Assembly (NCBI RefSeq): GCF_913777145.1
Contig: NZ_CAJYPS010000027.1
Location: 186,001-250,000, forward strand
From: an uncultured Roseateles sp.
GTDB lineage: Bacteria; Pseudomonadota; Gammaproteobacteria; Burkholderiales; Burkholderiaceae_C
Direction of reading: 5' to 3'
Length of the DNA stretch: 64,000 nucleotides
Shown here: in pieces, positions 1 through 8,176 of the stretch
Numbering within the stretch: the first letter of the stretch is position 1
Layout: each line of letters begins with the position of its first letter
Notes under the pieces: generated by a model
Databases searched by the model: none
What the model saw: the letters and a program-made list of their open reading frames with translations, nothing else
What the model was told of the DNA's origin: nothing
Position numbers and translations under genes: made by a program

Positions 1-20
1 GGCGCAGCGGCCTGGAGGTC

Positions 21-268
21 AGAAGCGAGCCGCTGCGCTCTCGCGGTGGACTTGTGACGAGCGCCAGCCCTCGCCCCTTCACGCCGGTCAAGGCGCGGCT
101 GCACGCCGACGCCTGAGGGTGTCGAAGCAAATACGCGCTGCGCCGCACGAGCGGCGCAGCATTTGCATTGCTCGTGAGCACGGCGTGCAGCCGCGCGTCG
201 GACGGCACACAGGCTCAAGCTCGCCGGGCGATGACAAGTCCACCGCGAGAGCGCAGCGGCTCGCTTCT
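21..268. repeat. 248-bp nested inverted repeat
   Basis: Three nested pairs of arms can be read directly. The outer arms, 21-55 and 234-268, are perfect 35-base reverse complements. The middle arms, 93-108 and 181-196, are perfect over 16 bases. The inner arms, 127-132 with 161-166 and 137-146 with 151-160, close on a 4-base loop at 147-150. The segments between arms match only loosely. The block lies in non-coding DNA upstream of phoD and encodes nothing convincing. It could be a MITE-like or REP-derived element, or two converging copies of one repeat. Its function is not known. Confidence 0.85.
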
Positions 269-344
269 GCGCGCACGGCCAGCGTCCGTTGAATTGGTGG
301 ACCGCCATGCAGTCCCCGAGCGCGGTGCGGTTCAGCGCATCTTC

Positions 345-405
345 TTTGGTGACTTTCTTCTGGGCGCGACCAGAAGAAAGTTACCCGCCCTCGCGGGGCG
401 GATTC
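345..405. repeat. Dispersed intergenic hairpin repeat, copy 1
   Basis: A hairpin with 16-base arms, 351-366 and 373-388 (one G-T mismatch) around a 6-base loop, is built on ACTTTCTT / AAGAAAGT. It is followed by a C-rich, G-rich, ATTCCCG block. The same arrangement recurs near 53023-53086, so this is a dispersed repeat family. Similar elements are common between genes in Burkholderiales and are often mis-annotated as small proteins. The remaining bases to 579 show no gene that I can support. Confidence 0.75.
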
Positions 406-579
406 CCGCGGCGGTGCTACGAGTTGCAAAGGCTCGTTGCAAAGCAGACCCAGCCAACAAACCGCCAAACACGAACAAGCAAGCAGGGCCAGGTCATGCC
501 CCATGCCCCAAAACCGCAGCGAGCCCAGAGGCACCCCAGCCACACCCCCTTCACACCCCACCGCTAAGCTCCCCACCCC

Positions 580-2154
580 ATGAGCCCCCGCCCCTCCTGG
601 TCCCCCACCCGCCGCAGCCTGCTGCAAACCATACTCGCCACCGGCAGCGCCCCCGCCCTGCTGCTGCACCACCACACCGCCCGCGCCGAGGCAGCCGCCG
701 CCACCGCCGAGCCGCTGTTCGCGCTGGGCGTGGCCTCGGGCAGCCCGCGGCATGACCGGCTGGTGCTGTGGACCCGGCTGCTGCGCGAGGAAACGCCGCT
801 GCCGCCCGCCGTGCCCGTGCAATGGGAGCTGGCCGAGGAAGAGGGCTTCACGCGCGTGGTGGCGCGCGGCGAGGAGGTGGCCGAGGCCGACTGGGCGCAC
901 AGCGTGCATGCCGAGCCGCAGGGCCTGAAGCCGGACCGCTGGTACTGGTATCGCTTCACGGCCGCCGGCCAGCGCAGCGCCGTGGGCCGCACCCGCACCG
1001 CGCCCGCGCCGGATGCGGCGCCGGGCGGGCCGCTGCGCTTCGTGATCGCATCCTGCCAGCGCTGGGACCACGGCCGCTGGGCCGCGTGGCGGGAGGTGGC
1101 GGCACAGGACAACGACCTGGTGCTGTTCCTGGGCGACTACATCTACGAGAGCGCCACGCCGGCCAAGTCCGACGCGCCGCGCCGGCACATGGGCGGCGTC
1201 TGCCGCACGCTGGCCGACTACCGCCAGCGCTACACGCAGTACAAGCGCGACCCGCAGCTGCAGGCCGCGCATGCGGCCGCGCCCTGGATCTGCACCTGGG
1301 ACGACCACGAGGTGGAGAACGACTACGCGGGCAACCAGTCCGAGCACCTGGAGCCGCATTTCGAGCGCCGCCGCGCGGCGGCCGCCCAGGCCTACTGGGA
1401 GCACCTGCCCTTCCCCAAGTCGGCCCGGCCGCGCCAGGCGGACATGCGCATCCACACGCACTACGACTGGGGCACGCTGGCCCGGCTCATCACGCTGGAC
1501 GACCGCCAGTGGCGCGACCCACAGGTCTGCCCCAAGCCGGGCCAGGGCGGCTCCAACACCGTGAAGCTCAAGGACTGCGCCGAGCTGCTGGACCCGCGCC
1601 GCACGCTGCTGGGCGAGGCCCAAGAGCGCTGGCTGGCCGACAGCTGGGACGCGACCCGCCCCTGGAATCTGCTGGCCCAGCAGACGCTGATGGCGCGCAT
1701 GAACTGGCAGGTGCCGGCCGACGGCCCCGGCCAGTACTGGACCGACGGCTGGGACGGCTACCCTCTGGCCCGCCAGCGCCTGCTGCGCGACCTGCAGGCG
1801 CGCCGCGTGGCCAACACCGTGGTGCTGGGCGGCGACGTGCACGCCAACTACGTGGCCGACCTGAAGCTGGACTACGACGACGCCAGGGCCGCGGTGCTGG
1901 CCACCGAGTTCTGCGGCACCTCCATCAGCAGCCATGGCATGGCGCAGGAGCGCATCGACAAGGCCCTGCCCTTCAACCCGCACATCCACCTCGCCCGCGC
2001 GGACCAGCGCGGCTACCAGCGCTTCGTGCTCGGCGCGCAGCAGCTGCAGGCCGAGTTGCGCACGGTGGACCGGCCCTGGGACGCGGACAGCACGCTGAGC
2101 ACCCAGGCCCGCTTCGTGGTGGAGGCCGGCCGGCCCGGTGCGCAGCGGGCCTGA
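580..2154 (+). CDS. phoD: Alkaline phosphatase D (PhoD) family metallophosphatase
   Basis: The 524-residue protein begins with a twin-arginine signal (RRSLLQT, residues 11-17) and so should be exported folded by Tat. An Ig-like PhoD N-terminal domain (about 45-140) precedes the metallophosphatase core. Metal-binding motifs visible are FLGDYIYE (183-190), WDDHE at 240 and GGDVHANY near 410. PhoD enzymes are Ca/Fe-dependent phosphomonoesterases or diesterases that release phosphate from organic esters in the periplasm or outside the cell. The ATG at 580 directly precedes the Tat motif, although no strong Shine-Dalgarno sequence is visible. The gene appears monocistronic and faces a convergent gene 63 bases downstream. 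The family call is firm; substrate is unknown, and phosphate-starvation control is expected but no Pho box was identified. Confidence 0.93.
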   Translation: MSPRPSWSPTRRSLLQTILATGSAPALLLHHHTARAEAAAATAEPLFALGVASGSPRHDRLVLWTRLLREETPLPPAVPVQWELAEEEGFTRVVARGEEVAEADWAHSVHAEPQGLKPDRWYWYRFTAAGQRSAVGRTRTAPAPDAAPGGPLRFVIASCQRWDHGRWAAWREVAAQDNDLVLFLGDYIYESATPAKSDAPRRHMGGVCRTLADYRQRYTQYKRDPQLQAAHAAAPWICTWDDHEVENDYAGNQSEHLEPHFERRRAAAAQAYWEHLPFPKSARPRQADMRIHTHYDWGTLARLITLDDRQWRDPQVCPKPGQGGSNTVKLKDCAELLDPRRTLLGEAQERWLADSWDATRPWNLLAQQTLMARMNWQVPADGPGQYWTDGWDGYPLARQRLLRDLQARRVANTVVLGGDVHANYVADLKLDYDDARAAVLATEFCGTSISSHGMAQERIDKALPFNPHIHLARADQRGYQRFVLGAQQLQAELRTVDRPWDADSTLSTQARFVVEAGRPGAQRA

Positions 2155-2217
2155 GCCTGGCGGGAGGTGGGCCAGCGATGGCCCGAGCGTCGCGCCGCCC
2201 GCAGCCTCCGGGGCCGC

Positions 2218-2766
2218 TCAGGCTGCCGAGCGGCGCGCCAGCGCATGGCGCGCAATGCTGGCAGCGAACAGCGGGGTCTCACGCCGGTTGTGGTCGCCGC
2301 TGGCGGCCTGACGGGCATCGATGGCGCCCTGCAAGGTCTGACCCTGGGCCTCAATGAACGCGACAAAGGCGTCGGTCGGGTGAGAGGTGACGCGGTTGGT
2401 GTAACGCGTGCGACCGCCCTCCAGCGGCTCGGCGATCAACTCCCAGATCACATTGACCTGGGTGCGACCGTGCGGGGTGAACACGTCCGAGATGGAGTTC
2501 ATGCGGCAGTAGGCCGGACCGGCCTGCTCGGCCACATAGTGCTGCACCACCAGGCCGGTGCCGATCATCTCGACGTTGATGGACATGCGGCGGCCATCGT
2601 CGGTGAAGGTGGCGCCGCAGCTGATGTGATCGGGCGGGCAGCAGCGCTGGTACTCGGCCTCGGGCAGAGAGAACAGCCAGCCGGCGATGTCCAGCTGTTC
2701 TACGGGAAGATCGATCTCCGCGGAGTAGGCGGACTGGGACAGGACGATATCGGTCAGGACTTTCAT
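2218..2766 (-). CDS. SRPBCC / polyketide cyclase-like protein
   Basis: The 182-residue cytoplasmic protein starts MKVLTDIVLSQSAY and has no signal peptide. Alternating hydrophobic strands, a central stretch on control and symmetry of a ligand pocket (MSINVEMIGTGLVVQHYV, about residues 62-79) and a C-terminal amphipathic helix (about 145-165) resemble the START/SRPBCC helix-grip fold, which binds hydrophobic ligands. Two adjacent cysteines at 42-43 (QRCCPP) are unusual. The gene is monocistronic, convergent with phoD and divergent from the PEP-CTERM gene. The fold is an inference from pattern, and no ligand or pathway can be named. Confidence 0.6.
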   Translation of the reverse strand: MKVLTDIVLSQSAYSAEIDLPVEQLDIAGWLFSLPEAEYQRCCPPDHISCGATFTDDGRRMSINVEMIGTGLVVQHYVAEQAGPAYCRMNSISDVFTPHGRTQVNVIWELIAEPLEGGRTRYTNRVTSHPTDAFVAFIEAQGQTLQGAIDARQAASGDHNRRETPLFAASIARHALARRSAA

Positions 2767-2971
2767 GGCTACGCCTTCAGGTTGGCACGAGGCTCGGGGA
2801 CCTCGACGGGGGCGCTCGCGAAATGCAGCGACTCGGACGGATCGTCTGCAGCGGCGGTGACCACGCAGCTACAGCGGGCCGGTGGCGCGTGTCAGCCGAA
2901 ACCTGAGGATTTGCAGCGTCACCTGCTCTGCCCGGCGGCTTGCCCCCCCGGAAGCGCGGGGTCGCCGAGGC

Positions 2972-3035
2972 TTGGCAAGGACTGACCCTTTCCTAGAATT
3001 TCGCGCCTGACCCGCCGCGTGAACCGGCGGCTTTT
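2972..3035 (+). promoter_or_regulatory. Promoter and leader hairpin of the PEP-CTERM gene
   Basis: TTGGCA (2972-2977) and TAGAAT (2994-2999) are separated by 16 bases and form a recognisable sigma-70 promoter. The predicted transcript then contains a hairpin with stems 3012-3017 and 3025-3030 followed by CTTTT, which looks like a weak terminator before the start codon. The rest of the 310-base gap back to 2767 shows nothing else that I can support. Confidence 0.55.
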
Positions 3036-3077
3036 CCTGACCGACAAGGCGCCCGCTGCGGCGCCGGGAGACCGCCC

Positions 3078-3635
3078 TTGAACGCCCTGATCCGAGCCGC
3101 CGCCCTGGCCCTGTGCTGCACCGGCGCCGCCCATGCCGCCACCGTGAACCTGAGCTACGCCGGCATGAGCACGCTGGATGCCGGCATGGCCGTGACCGGC
3201 ACCGGCCAGTTCACCACCAAGAGCGGCACGGACACCGGCACCATCGGCGTGGGCGACCTGGCCAGCTTCAGCTTCTCGTTCTCGTTCACGCACGACGGCA
3301 ACACCGACCAGTTCAGCTTCGACCTGTCGGACCTGAGCTGCCCGGACAACGACTTCGTCAGCTGCGACTTCTCGGCCACGCTGTCGGACACCGCGGTGCT
3401 GGGCCTGAGCCTGACGACGGCCGAGAAGTCGGCGCAGTTCAACTGGTCCCAGGGGCTGACCGTGGTGTCGCTGGGCCAGGCCTTCACCGGCAACTTCGAC
3501 ATGCCGCCGCTGAGCCGCGGCACGCTGACGGCCACGCTGGCGCAGCAGCCGGGCGAGCTGCCCGAGCCCGCCTCCTGGGCGCTGGCCGCGCTGGCGTTGG
3601 GCGGTTTGGCGGCCGCTCGGCGTCGCCAGCGCTGA
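3078..3635 (+). CDS. PEP-CTERM sorting domain protein
   Basis: This 185-residue secreted protein has a Sec signal peptide (about 1-20, ending in AHAA). A serine/threonine/aspartate-rich body of probable beta structure follows, then a C-terminal PEP-CTERM sorting signal: the LPEPASW motif near 160, a hydrophobic helix and a final RRRQR cluster. Exosortase (EpsH/XrtA-type) enzymes, not present in this window, cleave such tails and anchor or release the protein, often together with exopolysaccharide. The start is TTG at 3078, chosen because GGGAG lies 7 bases upstream and the signal peptide begins there. The passenger function is unknown. Confidence 0.88.
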   Translation: MNALIRAAALALCCTGAAHAATVNLSYAGMSTLDAGMAVTGTGQFTTKSGTDTGTIGVGDLASFSFSFSFTHDGNTDQFSFDLSDLSCPDNDFVSCDFSATLSDTAVLGLSLTTAEKSAQFNWSQGLTVVSLGQAFTGNFDMPPLSRGTLTATLAQQPGELPEPASWALAALALGGLAAARRRQR

Positions 3636-3639
3636 CGCC

Positions 3640-3672
3640 CGGCCGCGGGGTGCCGCGCGGCGCCCCGTGACG
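3640..3672. terminator. Probable bidirectional terminator
   Basis: The 39-base gap between two convergent stop codons contains an inverted repeat, CGGGGTGCC facing GGCGCCCCG around a 4-base loop, with one G-T wobble. There is no strong T tract. Position between convergent genes is the main argument. Confidence 0.45.
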
Positions 3673-3674
3673 CC

Positions 3675-5192
3675 TCAGGAAAACACGCTGACCGCGCCCA
3701 CCAGCTGGCGCGACTGCTGCTTCAGCGACTCGGCCGCGGCCGAGGCCTCTTCCACCAACGCGGCGTTCTGCTGGGTGGACTGATCGAGCTGGGCGATGGC
3801 CTGGTTGATCTGCTCTATGCCCGAGGTCTGCTCCTCGCTGGCGCTGCTGATCTCGCCGACGATGTCGGACACGCGGCGCACGCTGCCCACGATCTGCTCC
3901 ATGGTGGCACCCGCCTGGCTGACCAGCGCGCTGCCGGCGTCCACCTTTTCGACCGAGGCGCCGATCAGCGTCTTGATCTCCTTGGCCGCGGCCGCACTGC
4001 GCTGGGCCAGGCTGCGCACCTCGCCGGCCACCACCGCAAAGCCGCGCCCCTGCTCACCGGCACGCGCGGCCTCCACCGCGGCGTTGAGCGCCAGGATGTT
4101 GGTCTGGAACGCGATGCCGTCTATGGTGCCGATGATGTCCACCACCTTGCGTGAGGACTGGCTGATCTCGTCCATGGTCTGCACCACCTGCTGCACCACC
4201 TGACCCCCTTGCCGCGCCACATCGGACGCGGACTGCGCGAGCTGGTTGGCCTGGCGGGCGCTGTCGGCGTTCTGGCGCACCGTGGCGGTGATCTCCTCCA
4301 TCGTGGACGCGGTCTGCTGCAGCGCGCTGGCCTGGGCCTCGGTGCGTGCGGACAGGTCGCTGTTGCCGGCCGAGATCTCGCCCGACGCGGTGGCAATGGT
4401 GTCGGTGGCGCTGCGGATCTGGGCCACGGTGCCGGCCAGGCTGGCCTGCATCTGGTGCATGCCGGCCAGCAGGCTGTGCTCGTCGCCGGCGCGCAGCTTC
4501 ACGTCCACCGCCAGATCGCCCGCGCCGATGCGGCGCACGATGTCGGACGCGTAGTCCGGCTCACCGCCCAGCTGGCGGTAGATGCGGTGCGCGATCTGCC
4601 AGCCCAGGCCGCCTATCACCAGCATCAGCAGGGCCACGACGGCCAGCAGCGTGGCCGCGCTGCGCCAGAAGGCGCTCTCGATGTCGTCGATGTAGTCGCC
4701 GAAGCCGACGATCCAGTCCCAGGGCTCGAAGCGGATCACCGCATAGAGCTTCTGCACCGGCTGCTGGCTGCCGGGCCGCGTGCCCGGCGCCTGCACCAGG
4801 CCCACGGTCTGGCCGCGCAGCGCGGCGCGGTAGCGCTCGCCGGCCTCCTTGCCGCCCTTGGCATCCACGATGCCCACGCGCTTGGGATTGGGGTGCACGA
4901 GGTTGATGTCGTCGCTGTAGCCGCGCACGAAGAAGTACTGCTCGTCCTTGCGCAGGCTGCCGATCAGCTTCTTGGCTTCCTTCTGCGCGTCCTCGCGCGA
5001 CAGCTGGCCGGCCTTCTCCTGCTCGTGCAGGCGCTCCAGCGACGCATGGGCCAGCACCACCAGCGTGCTGAGCTGGGCCGTGCGCTCCTTCAGCATGGAC
5101 TGGTGCAGCGTCGTCAGCGAGATGGCGGCACAGATCAGCATGCCGACCAGGGCGGCCAGGCACAGGGCCAGGATTCGGGTGCGTAGGGTCAT
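3675..5192 (-). CDS. Methyl-accepting chemotaxis protein (sCache sensor)
   Basis: The 505-residue transducer has TM1 (about 8-28), a periplasmic single-Cache domain (about 35-185), TM2 (about 190-212), a HAMP segment and a long coiled-coil signalling domain. The receptor tip carries the conserved [20 protein letters not shown] sequence that contacts CheA and CheW. The protein ends in VGAVSVFS without the NWETF-type pentapeptide that docks CheR and CheB, so methylation may need help from other receptors. The ATG at 5192 was chosen over an upstream extension because TM1 follows at once. Ligand unknown; sCache domains commonly bind small organic acids. It is divergent from the hemolysin-III gene. 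Confidence 0.9.
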   Translation of the reverse strand: MTLRTRILALCLAALVGMLICAAISLTTLHQSMLKERTAQLSTLVVLAHASLERLHEQEKAGQLSREDAQKEAKKLIGSLRKDEQYFFVRGYSDDINLVHPNPKRVGIVDAKGGKEAGERYRAALRGQTVGLVQAPGTRPGSQQPVQKLYAVIRFEPWDWIVGFGDYIDDIESAFWRSAATLLAVVALLMLVIGGLGWQIAHRIYRQLGGEPDYASDIVRRIGAGDLAVDVKLRAGDEHSLLAGMHQMQASLAGTVAQIRSATDTIATASGEISAGNSDLSARTEAQASALQQTASTMEEITATVRQNADSARQANQLAQSASDVARQGGQVVQQVVQTMDEISQSSRKVVDIIGTIDGIAFQTNILALNAAVEAARAGEQGRGFAVVAGEVRSLAQRSAAAAKEIKTLIGASVEKVDAGSALVSQAGATMEQIVGSVRRVSDIVGEISSASEEQTSGIEQINQAIAQLDQSTQQNAALVEEASAAAESLKQQSRQLVGAVSVFS

Positions 5193-5372
5193 GGCGGGCG
5201 GGCGAGCGGGAAGCAAAACGGCCACCATACACAGGCCAGGCCGCAGACCGGGCTTATCCCACTGCCGCACAGGGCTGCGCCGCCGGCCCGCGTGTGAAAC
5301 CCGCCACGGTGCGCGGCTGTCATGCCGTGGTGGCATGCTGACGGGGTCGAGTTCAGTTCCAGGCCGTCCCTC

Positions 5373-6056
5373 ATGACCTCAGCCCGCACCCCGCAAACAA
5401 CCACCCCGGACCGCGACCAGACGCTGGGCGAGGAGATCGCCAATGCGATCAGCCACGGCCTGGGCGTGGCGCTGGCCATCGCAGCCCTGCCCATCCTGGT
5501 GATGCGCGCGGCCGGCCACGGCAGCGTGGCCGACGTGGTCGCCGCGGCGGTGTTCGCGTCCACCATGATCCTGCTGTACGGCGTGTCCACGCTGTACCAC
5601 GCGCTGCCCAAGAGCCTGTGGGGCGGCCGCGCCAAGGAGTTGCTGCTGCGGCTGGACCACGCGGCCATCTACGTGTTCATCGCCGGCAGCTACACGCCGT
5701 TCACGCTGGGCGTGCTGCACACCGGCCCCGGCGTGACGCTGCTGATCGCGGTGTGGGCCGCCGCCGCCTTCGGCGTGGCCATCAAGTTGCTGAACCGGCT
5801 CAAGCACCGCTTCGTGTCCACCGGCCTGTACCTGGCCATGGGCTGGGTCGTGGTGTTCGCGGCCGGGCCGCTGGTGAGCCGACTGCCCGCCGCGGGCCTC
5901 ACGCTGCTGGTGGCCGGCGGGCTCAGCTACACGCTGGGCGCCTTCGTGTTCCTGCTGGACAACCGCGTGAAGTACTCGCACTTCGTGTGGCACCTGTTCG
6001 TGCTGGGCGGCAGCGTGTGCCACTTCTTCGCGGCGCTCTGGTACGCCTACGGCTGA
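5373..6056 (+). CDS. Hemolysin III / PAQR family membrane protein
   Basis: The 227-residue integral membrane protein has seven predicted hydrophobic segments and the family motifs: [12 protein letters not shown] near the N-terminus, STLYHALP, the HAAIY motif and a C-terminal [17 protein letters not shown]. The conserved Ser and three His residues of the PAQR/Hly-III fold (zinc site, probable hydrolase or ceramidase-like chemistry) are visible. The ATG at 5373 was preferred over an upstream one at 5322 because the conserved region begins shortly after it. In bacteria these proteins were named for haemolysis of Bacillus, but most are housekeeping membrane proteins of unknown role. The divergent 180-base spacer to the chemoreceptor gene should hold both promoters. 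Confidence 0.85.
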   Translation: MTSARTPQTTTPDRDQTLGEEIANAISHGLGVALAIAALPILVMRAAGHGSVADVVAAAVFASTMILLYGVSTLYHALPKSLWGGRAKELLLRLDHAAIYVFIAGSYTPFTLGVLHTGPGVTLLIAVWAAAAFGVAIKLLNRLKHRFVSTGLYLAMGWVVVFAAGPLVSRLPAAGLTLLVAGGLSYTLGAFVFLLDNRVKYSHFVWHLFVLGGSVCHFFAALWYAYG

Positions 6057-6119
6057 ACCCGGCTTTGCGTGACGCAATACCTGGCCCTGCAGCCCCGGGT
6101 GCTGGCGGATCGCGCGCAG

Positions 6120-6324
6120 CTGTGGTAAATTCGGCCCATAGATTCGCGCAAGACCGTTTTCTCAAGGTCTTATCTGCAGCCCCGCTGGCCTTCCCCAGGC
6201 CCTTTCTCGCGAGCGGCTCGCTACAGCATCAACTCCCACTGAGTGTTCTTGAGTGTTTCTGTCTTCGCAAGCCATGTCGGCCGCGAAGGGTTTTTCTCCA
6301 TCTCGACTTTCCAAAGGAAACACC
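6120..6324 (+). promoter_or_regulatory. Long 5' leader of the cold-shock gene
   Basis: About 200 bases separate the likely promoter region (AT-rich TGGTAAATTCGGCCCATAGATT near 6122-6143, boxes uncertain) from the cold-shock start codon. A hairpin with arms AAGACC (6150-6155) and GGTCTT (6166-6171) is present, and a strong AAAGGAAA ribosome site lies at 6314-6321. Long structured leaders are typical of cspA-type mRNAs and act as thermosensors. A thermosensor role here is inference from the family and leader length. Confidence 0.45.
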
Positions 6325-6537
6325 ATGACGACTCAGACCGGAACCGTGAAGTGGTTCGACGACGGCAAGGGCTTCGGCTTCATCGCCCCCGATGACGGCA
6401 GCAAGGATCTGTTCGCCCACCACAGCGAAATCCGCAACAACGGCGGCTTCCGCACGCTGGCCGAAGGCGCCAAGGTCGAATTCGAAGCCAAGCAAGGCCC
6501 CAAGGGCCTGCAGGCCGCCAACATCCGCGCGCTCTGA
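6325..6537 (+). CDS. cspA: CspA-family cold-shock protein
   Basis: The 70-residue single cold-shock domain carries both RNA-binding motifs, KGFGFIAP (RNP1) and DLFAHHS (RNP2). It is a five-stranded OB-fold RNA chaperone that melts mRNA structure. The ATG at 6325 follows AAAGGAAA, and the protein begins [16 protein letters not shown], the normal family start. The long leader upstream suggests post-transcriptional control by temperature or growth. Several csp paralogues are usual in Burkholderiales, so the symbol marks family rather than strict orthology. Confidence 0.95.
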   Translation: MTTQTGTVKWFDDGKGFGFIAPDDGSKDLFAHHSEIRNNGGFRTLAEGAKVEFEAKQGPKGLQAANIRAL

Positions 6538-6652
6538 CGTGCGAATCGGGTGGCATGAGACCATGACACCCGCGCGGGCGGCGCTGCCGCCCGCAACAAC
6601 AAACCGCGCCAAGACGGTAGTTCCCGGTCAAGGCGCACACCTCAAGAAAAAT

Positions 6653-6868
6653 ATGAAGAACAACAATATCGAGGTCGGGCGTTACCTTGTCTCACCCATG
6701 ACCAAACCCCAGGACGATGGCAGCTTCAGCGCCTCCGTCTCCATCCGCTCGGGCCGCGGCATGGCCAGCGTGGACCGCGTGATGCGCTTCGCACCGCAGT
6801 TCGCCAGCCGTCGCGCGGCCCTGCGCTACGCCACGGCCGAAGGCCTGGCGTGGGCACGGGCTCACTAA
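6653..6868 (+). CDS. Small conserved hypothetical protein next to cspA
   Basis: This 71-residue, arginine-rich cytoplasmic protein starts MKNNNIEVGRYLVSP at the ATG at 6653. The start is supported by an A-rich, low-GC stretch (AAGAAAAAT) just upstream that contrasts with surrounding G+C-rich DNA. The middle (GMASVDRVMRFAPQF) and the alanine/arginine-rich end (RAALRYATAEGLAWA) look like a short beta-hairpin followed by an amphipathic helix. Similar short proteins accompany cold-shock genes in related bacteria, as far as I recall. Function unknown; co-expression with cspA (115 bases upstream) is possible. Confidence 0.7.
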   Translation: MKNNNIEVGRYLVSPMTKPQDDGSFSASVSIRSGRGMASVDRVMRFAPQFASRRAALRYATAEGLAWARAH

Positions 6869-7039
6869 GGCCTTGGACAATCCAGGCCTTCAGCCCCACG
6901 CCCTGGCGGGTCGCCACGTCGGCCCGCCGTCCCGCATCCGCGGGGCCCACCACATCGCCGGGCATGACCCGGCACCCATCGCCCCGACCCCGGCCCGGTG
7001 CCGCGGTCGGGCCCTCACCAGCAAACACAAGGAGCAGAT

Positions 7040-7303
7040 ATGGCCAAGGAAGAACTGATTGAAATGCACGGCGTCGTTGATGAAATCCTGCCGGACTCGC
7101 GCTTCCGTGTGACGCTGACCAACGGCCACAAGGTCATCGCCTACACCGGCGGCAAGATGCGCAAGCACCACATCCGCATCCTGGCCGGTGACAACGTGTC
7201 GCTGGAAATGTCGCCCTATGACCTGAGCAAGGGCCGCATCACCTTCCGCCACCTGAACCGTGGCCCGGGCAGCGGCCCGGCACCGGCGCCCCAGCGCCGC
7301 TGA
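7040..7303 (+). CDS. infA: Translation initiation factor IF-1
   Basis: The 87-residue protein is an S1-type OB fold that occupies the 30S A-site during initiation. It opens [19 protein letters not shown] and carries the family core [18 protein letters not shown] and [13 protein letters not shown]. It is longer than the 72-residue canonical IF-1 owing to a proline-rich tail, which matches the second infA copy of betaproteobacteria, found outside the ribosomal-protein operon. The ATG at 7040 has AAGGAG 7 bases upstream. A strong terminator follows, so the gene is probably monocistronic. Confidence 0.95.
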   Translation: MAKEELIEMHGVVDEILPDSRFRVTLTNGHKVIAYTGGKMRKHHIRILAGDNVSLEMSPYDLSKGRITFRHLNRGPGSGPAPAPQRR

Positions 7304-7320
7304 GCACCCGGCTCTATCGA

Positions 7321-7355
7321 AGCCGGCCGGCCCGTGTGGGCGCGGCCGGCTTTTT
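7321..7355 (+). terminator. Rho-independent terminator after infA
   Basis: The arms AGCCGGCC (7321-7328) and GGCCGGCT (7344-7351) close a stem that is followed by five T residues. It lies 18 bases after the infA stop. Confidence 0.85.
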
Positions 7356-7413
7356 CATGCCCGGCGCGCACACTGACTCGCCCTTGCAAGACGGGCATGC
7401 GAGGATTCGACCG

Positions 7414-8163
7414 ATGACGCCTGCGCTACTCAAGCCTCCCATGCCCAGGCTGACCCGCCGCCAGGGCCTGATCGCGGTCGCCGCCGGCCTGGCGGCTTCG
7501 GCTGGCCGCGCCGAACCCGCGCCCGAGCTGCCGATCGCGATGGCCGAGGGCACGGACGCGACGGTCATGGGCGAGTTGCTGGCCCTGCTGGGCCAGGAGG
7601 CCGGGCTGACCTGGCAGGTGGAGCGCGTGCCGTTCACGCGCCTGCTGCATCTGGTGCGCAACGGCCAATGCCTGGCGCTGGGCCTGGGCCAGACGCCCGA
7701 GCGCGCCCGCACGCTGGCCTTCTCGCAGCCGCTGTTCTCGGCCGGCCTGTGGGCGGTCGGCACCGCCAACGTGCCGCACAAGCTGCAGGACCTGGCCGGC
7801 CGCCGCGTCTGCATCCCGCCCGGCATGCACCAGGACACGCTGCTGGCCGACGGCCAGCCCAGGACCTTTCAGCTGGAGACCGTCAGCGGCGACCTCGCGC
7901 AGCGCCTGCGCATGCTCAAGGCCGGACGCTGCGAGCTGCTGCTGGTGTCGCATCGCAACGGCCATGCGCAGCAACTGCAGCAGCGCGTGGACGAGGCCGG
8001 CGGCCCCGGTCTGCGCCTGAGCCGCGGCCCGCTGCTGGAACAGGCGGTGCGCCTGTGCGCGGCCAAGGACAGCCCCTGGGCCACCTACCTGCCGCGCCTG
8101 GACCAGGCCATCCACGCACAACGCGCGCAACTGCAACGGCTGCTGGACCCTCACCCCGCCTGA
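7414..8163 (+). CDS. Periplasmic solute-binding-like protein (SBP_bac_3 type)
   Basis: The 249-residue protein carries a twin-arginine-like signal (RLTRRQGLI near residue 11, then a hydrophobic stretch ending GRAEPA). A compact two-lobe family-3 solute-binding fold follows: LPIAMAEGT..., a hinge around FSQPLFSAGLW and the second lobe with LAGRRVCIPPG. Proteins like this often lack a partner permease; none is nearby, so it may be an orphan sensor or binding protein rather than part of an importer. The ATG at 7414 was chosen because GAGGA lies 9 bases upstream; ATG 7441 is the alternative. Ligand unknown. Confidence 0.7.
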   Translation: MTPALLKPPMPRLTRRQGLIAVAAGLAASAGRAEPAPELPIAMAEGTDATVMGELLALLGQEAGLTWQVERVPFTRLLHLVRNGQCLALGLGQTPERARTLAFSQPLFSAGLWAVGTANVPHKLQDLAGRRVCIPPGMHQDTLLADGQPRTFQLETVSGDLAQRLRMLKAGRCELLLVSHRNGHAQQLQQRVDEAGGPGLRLSRGPLLEQAVRLCAAKDSPWATYLPRLDQAIHAQRAQLQRLLDPHPA

Positions 8164-8176
8164 ACGCGGCGCGGCC

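Noticed and set aside
168..567. Small plus-strand frames in the left leader
   Set aside because: They run through the palindrome and the dispersed hairpin repeat and encode the usual spurious repeat peptides.
88..1989. Long minus-strand reading frame opposite phoD
   Set aside because: It is the antisense shadow of a clear PhoD gene, with composition of a GC-rich shadow (Ala, Gly, Val, Arg, His) and no recognisable domain.
7414..8163. Amino-acid ABC importer operon
   Set aside because: Only a binding-like protein is present; no permease or ATPase gene is adjacent.
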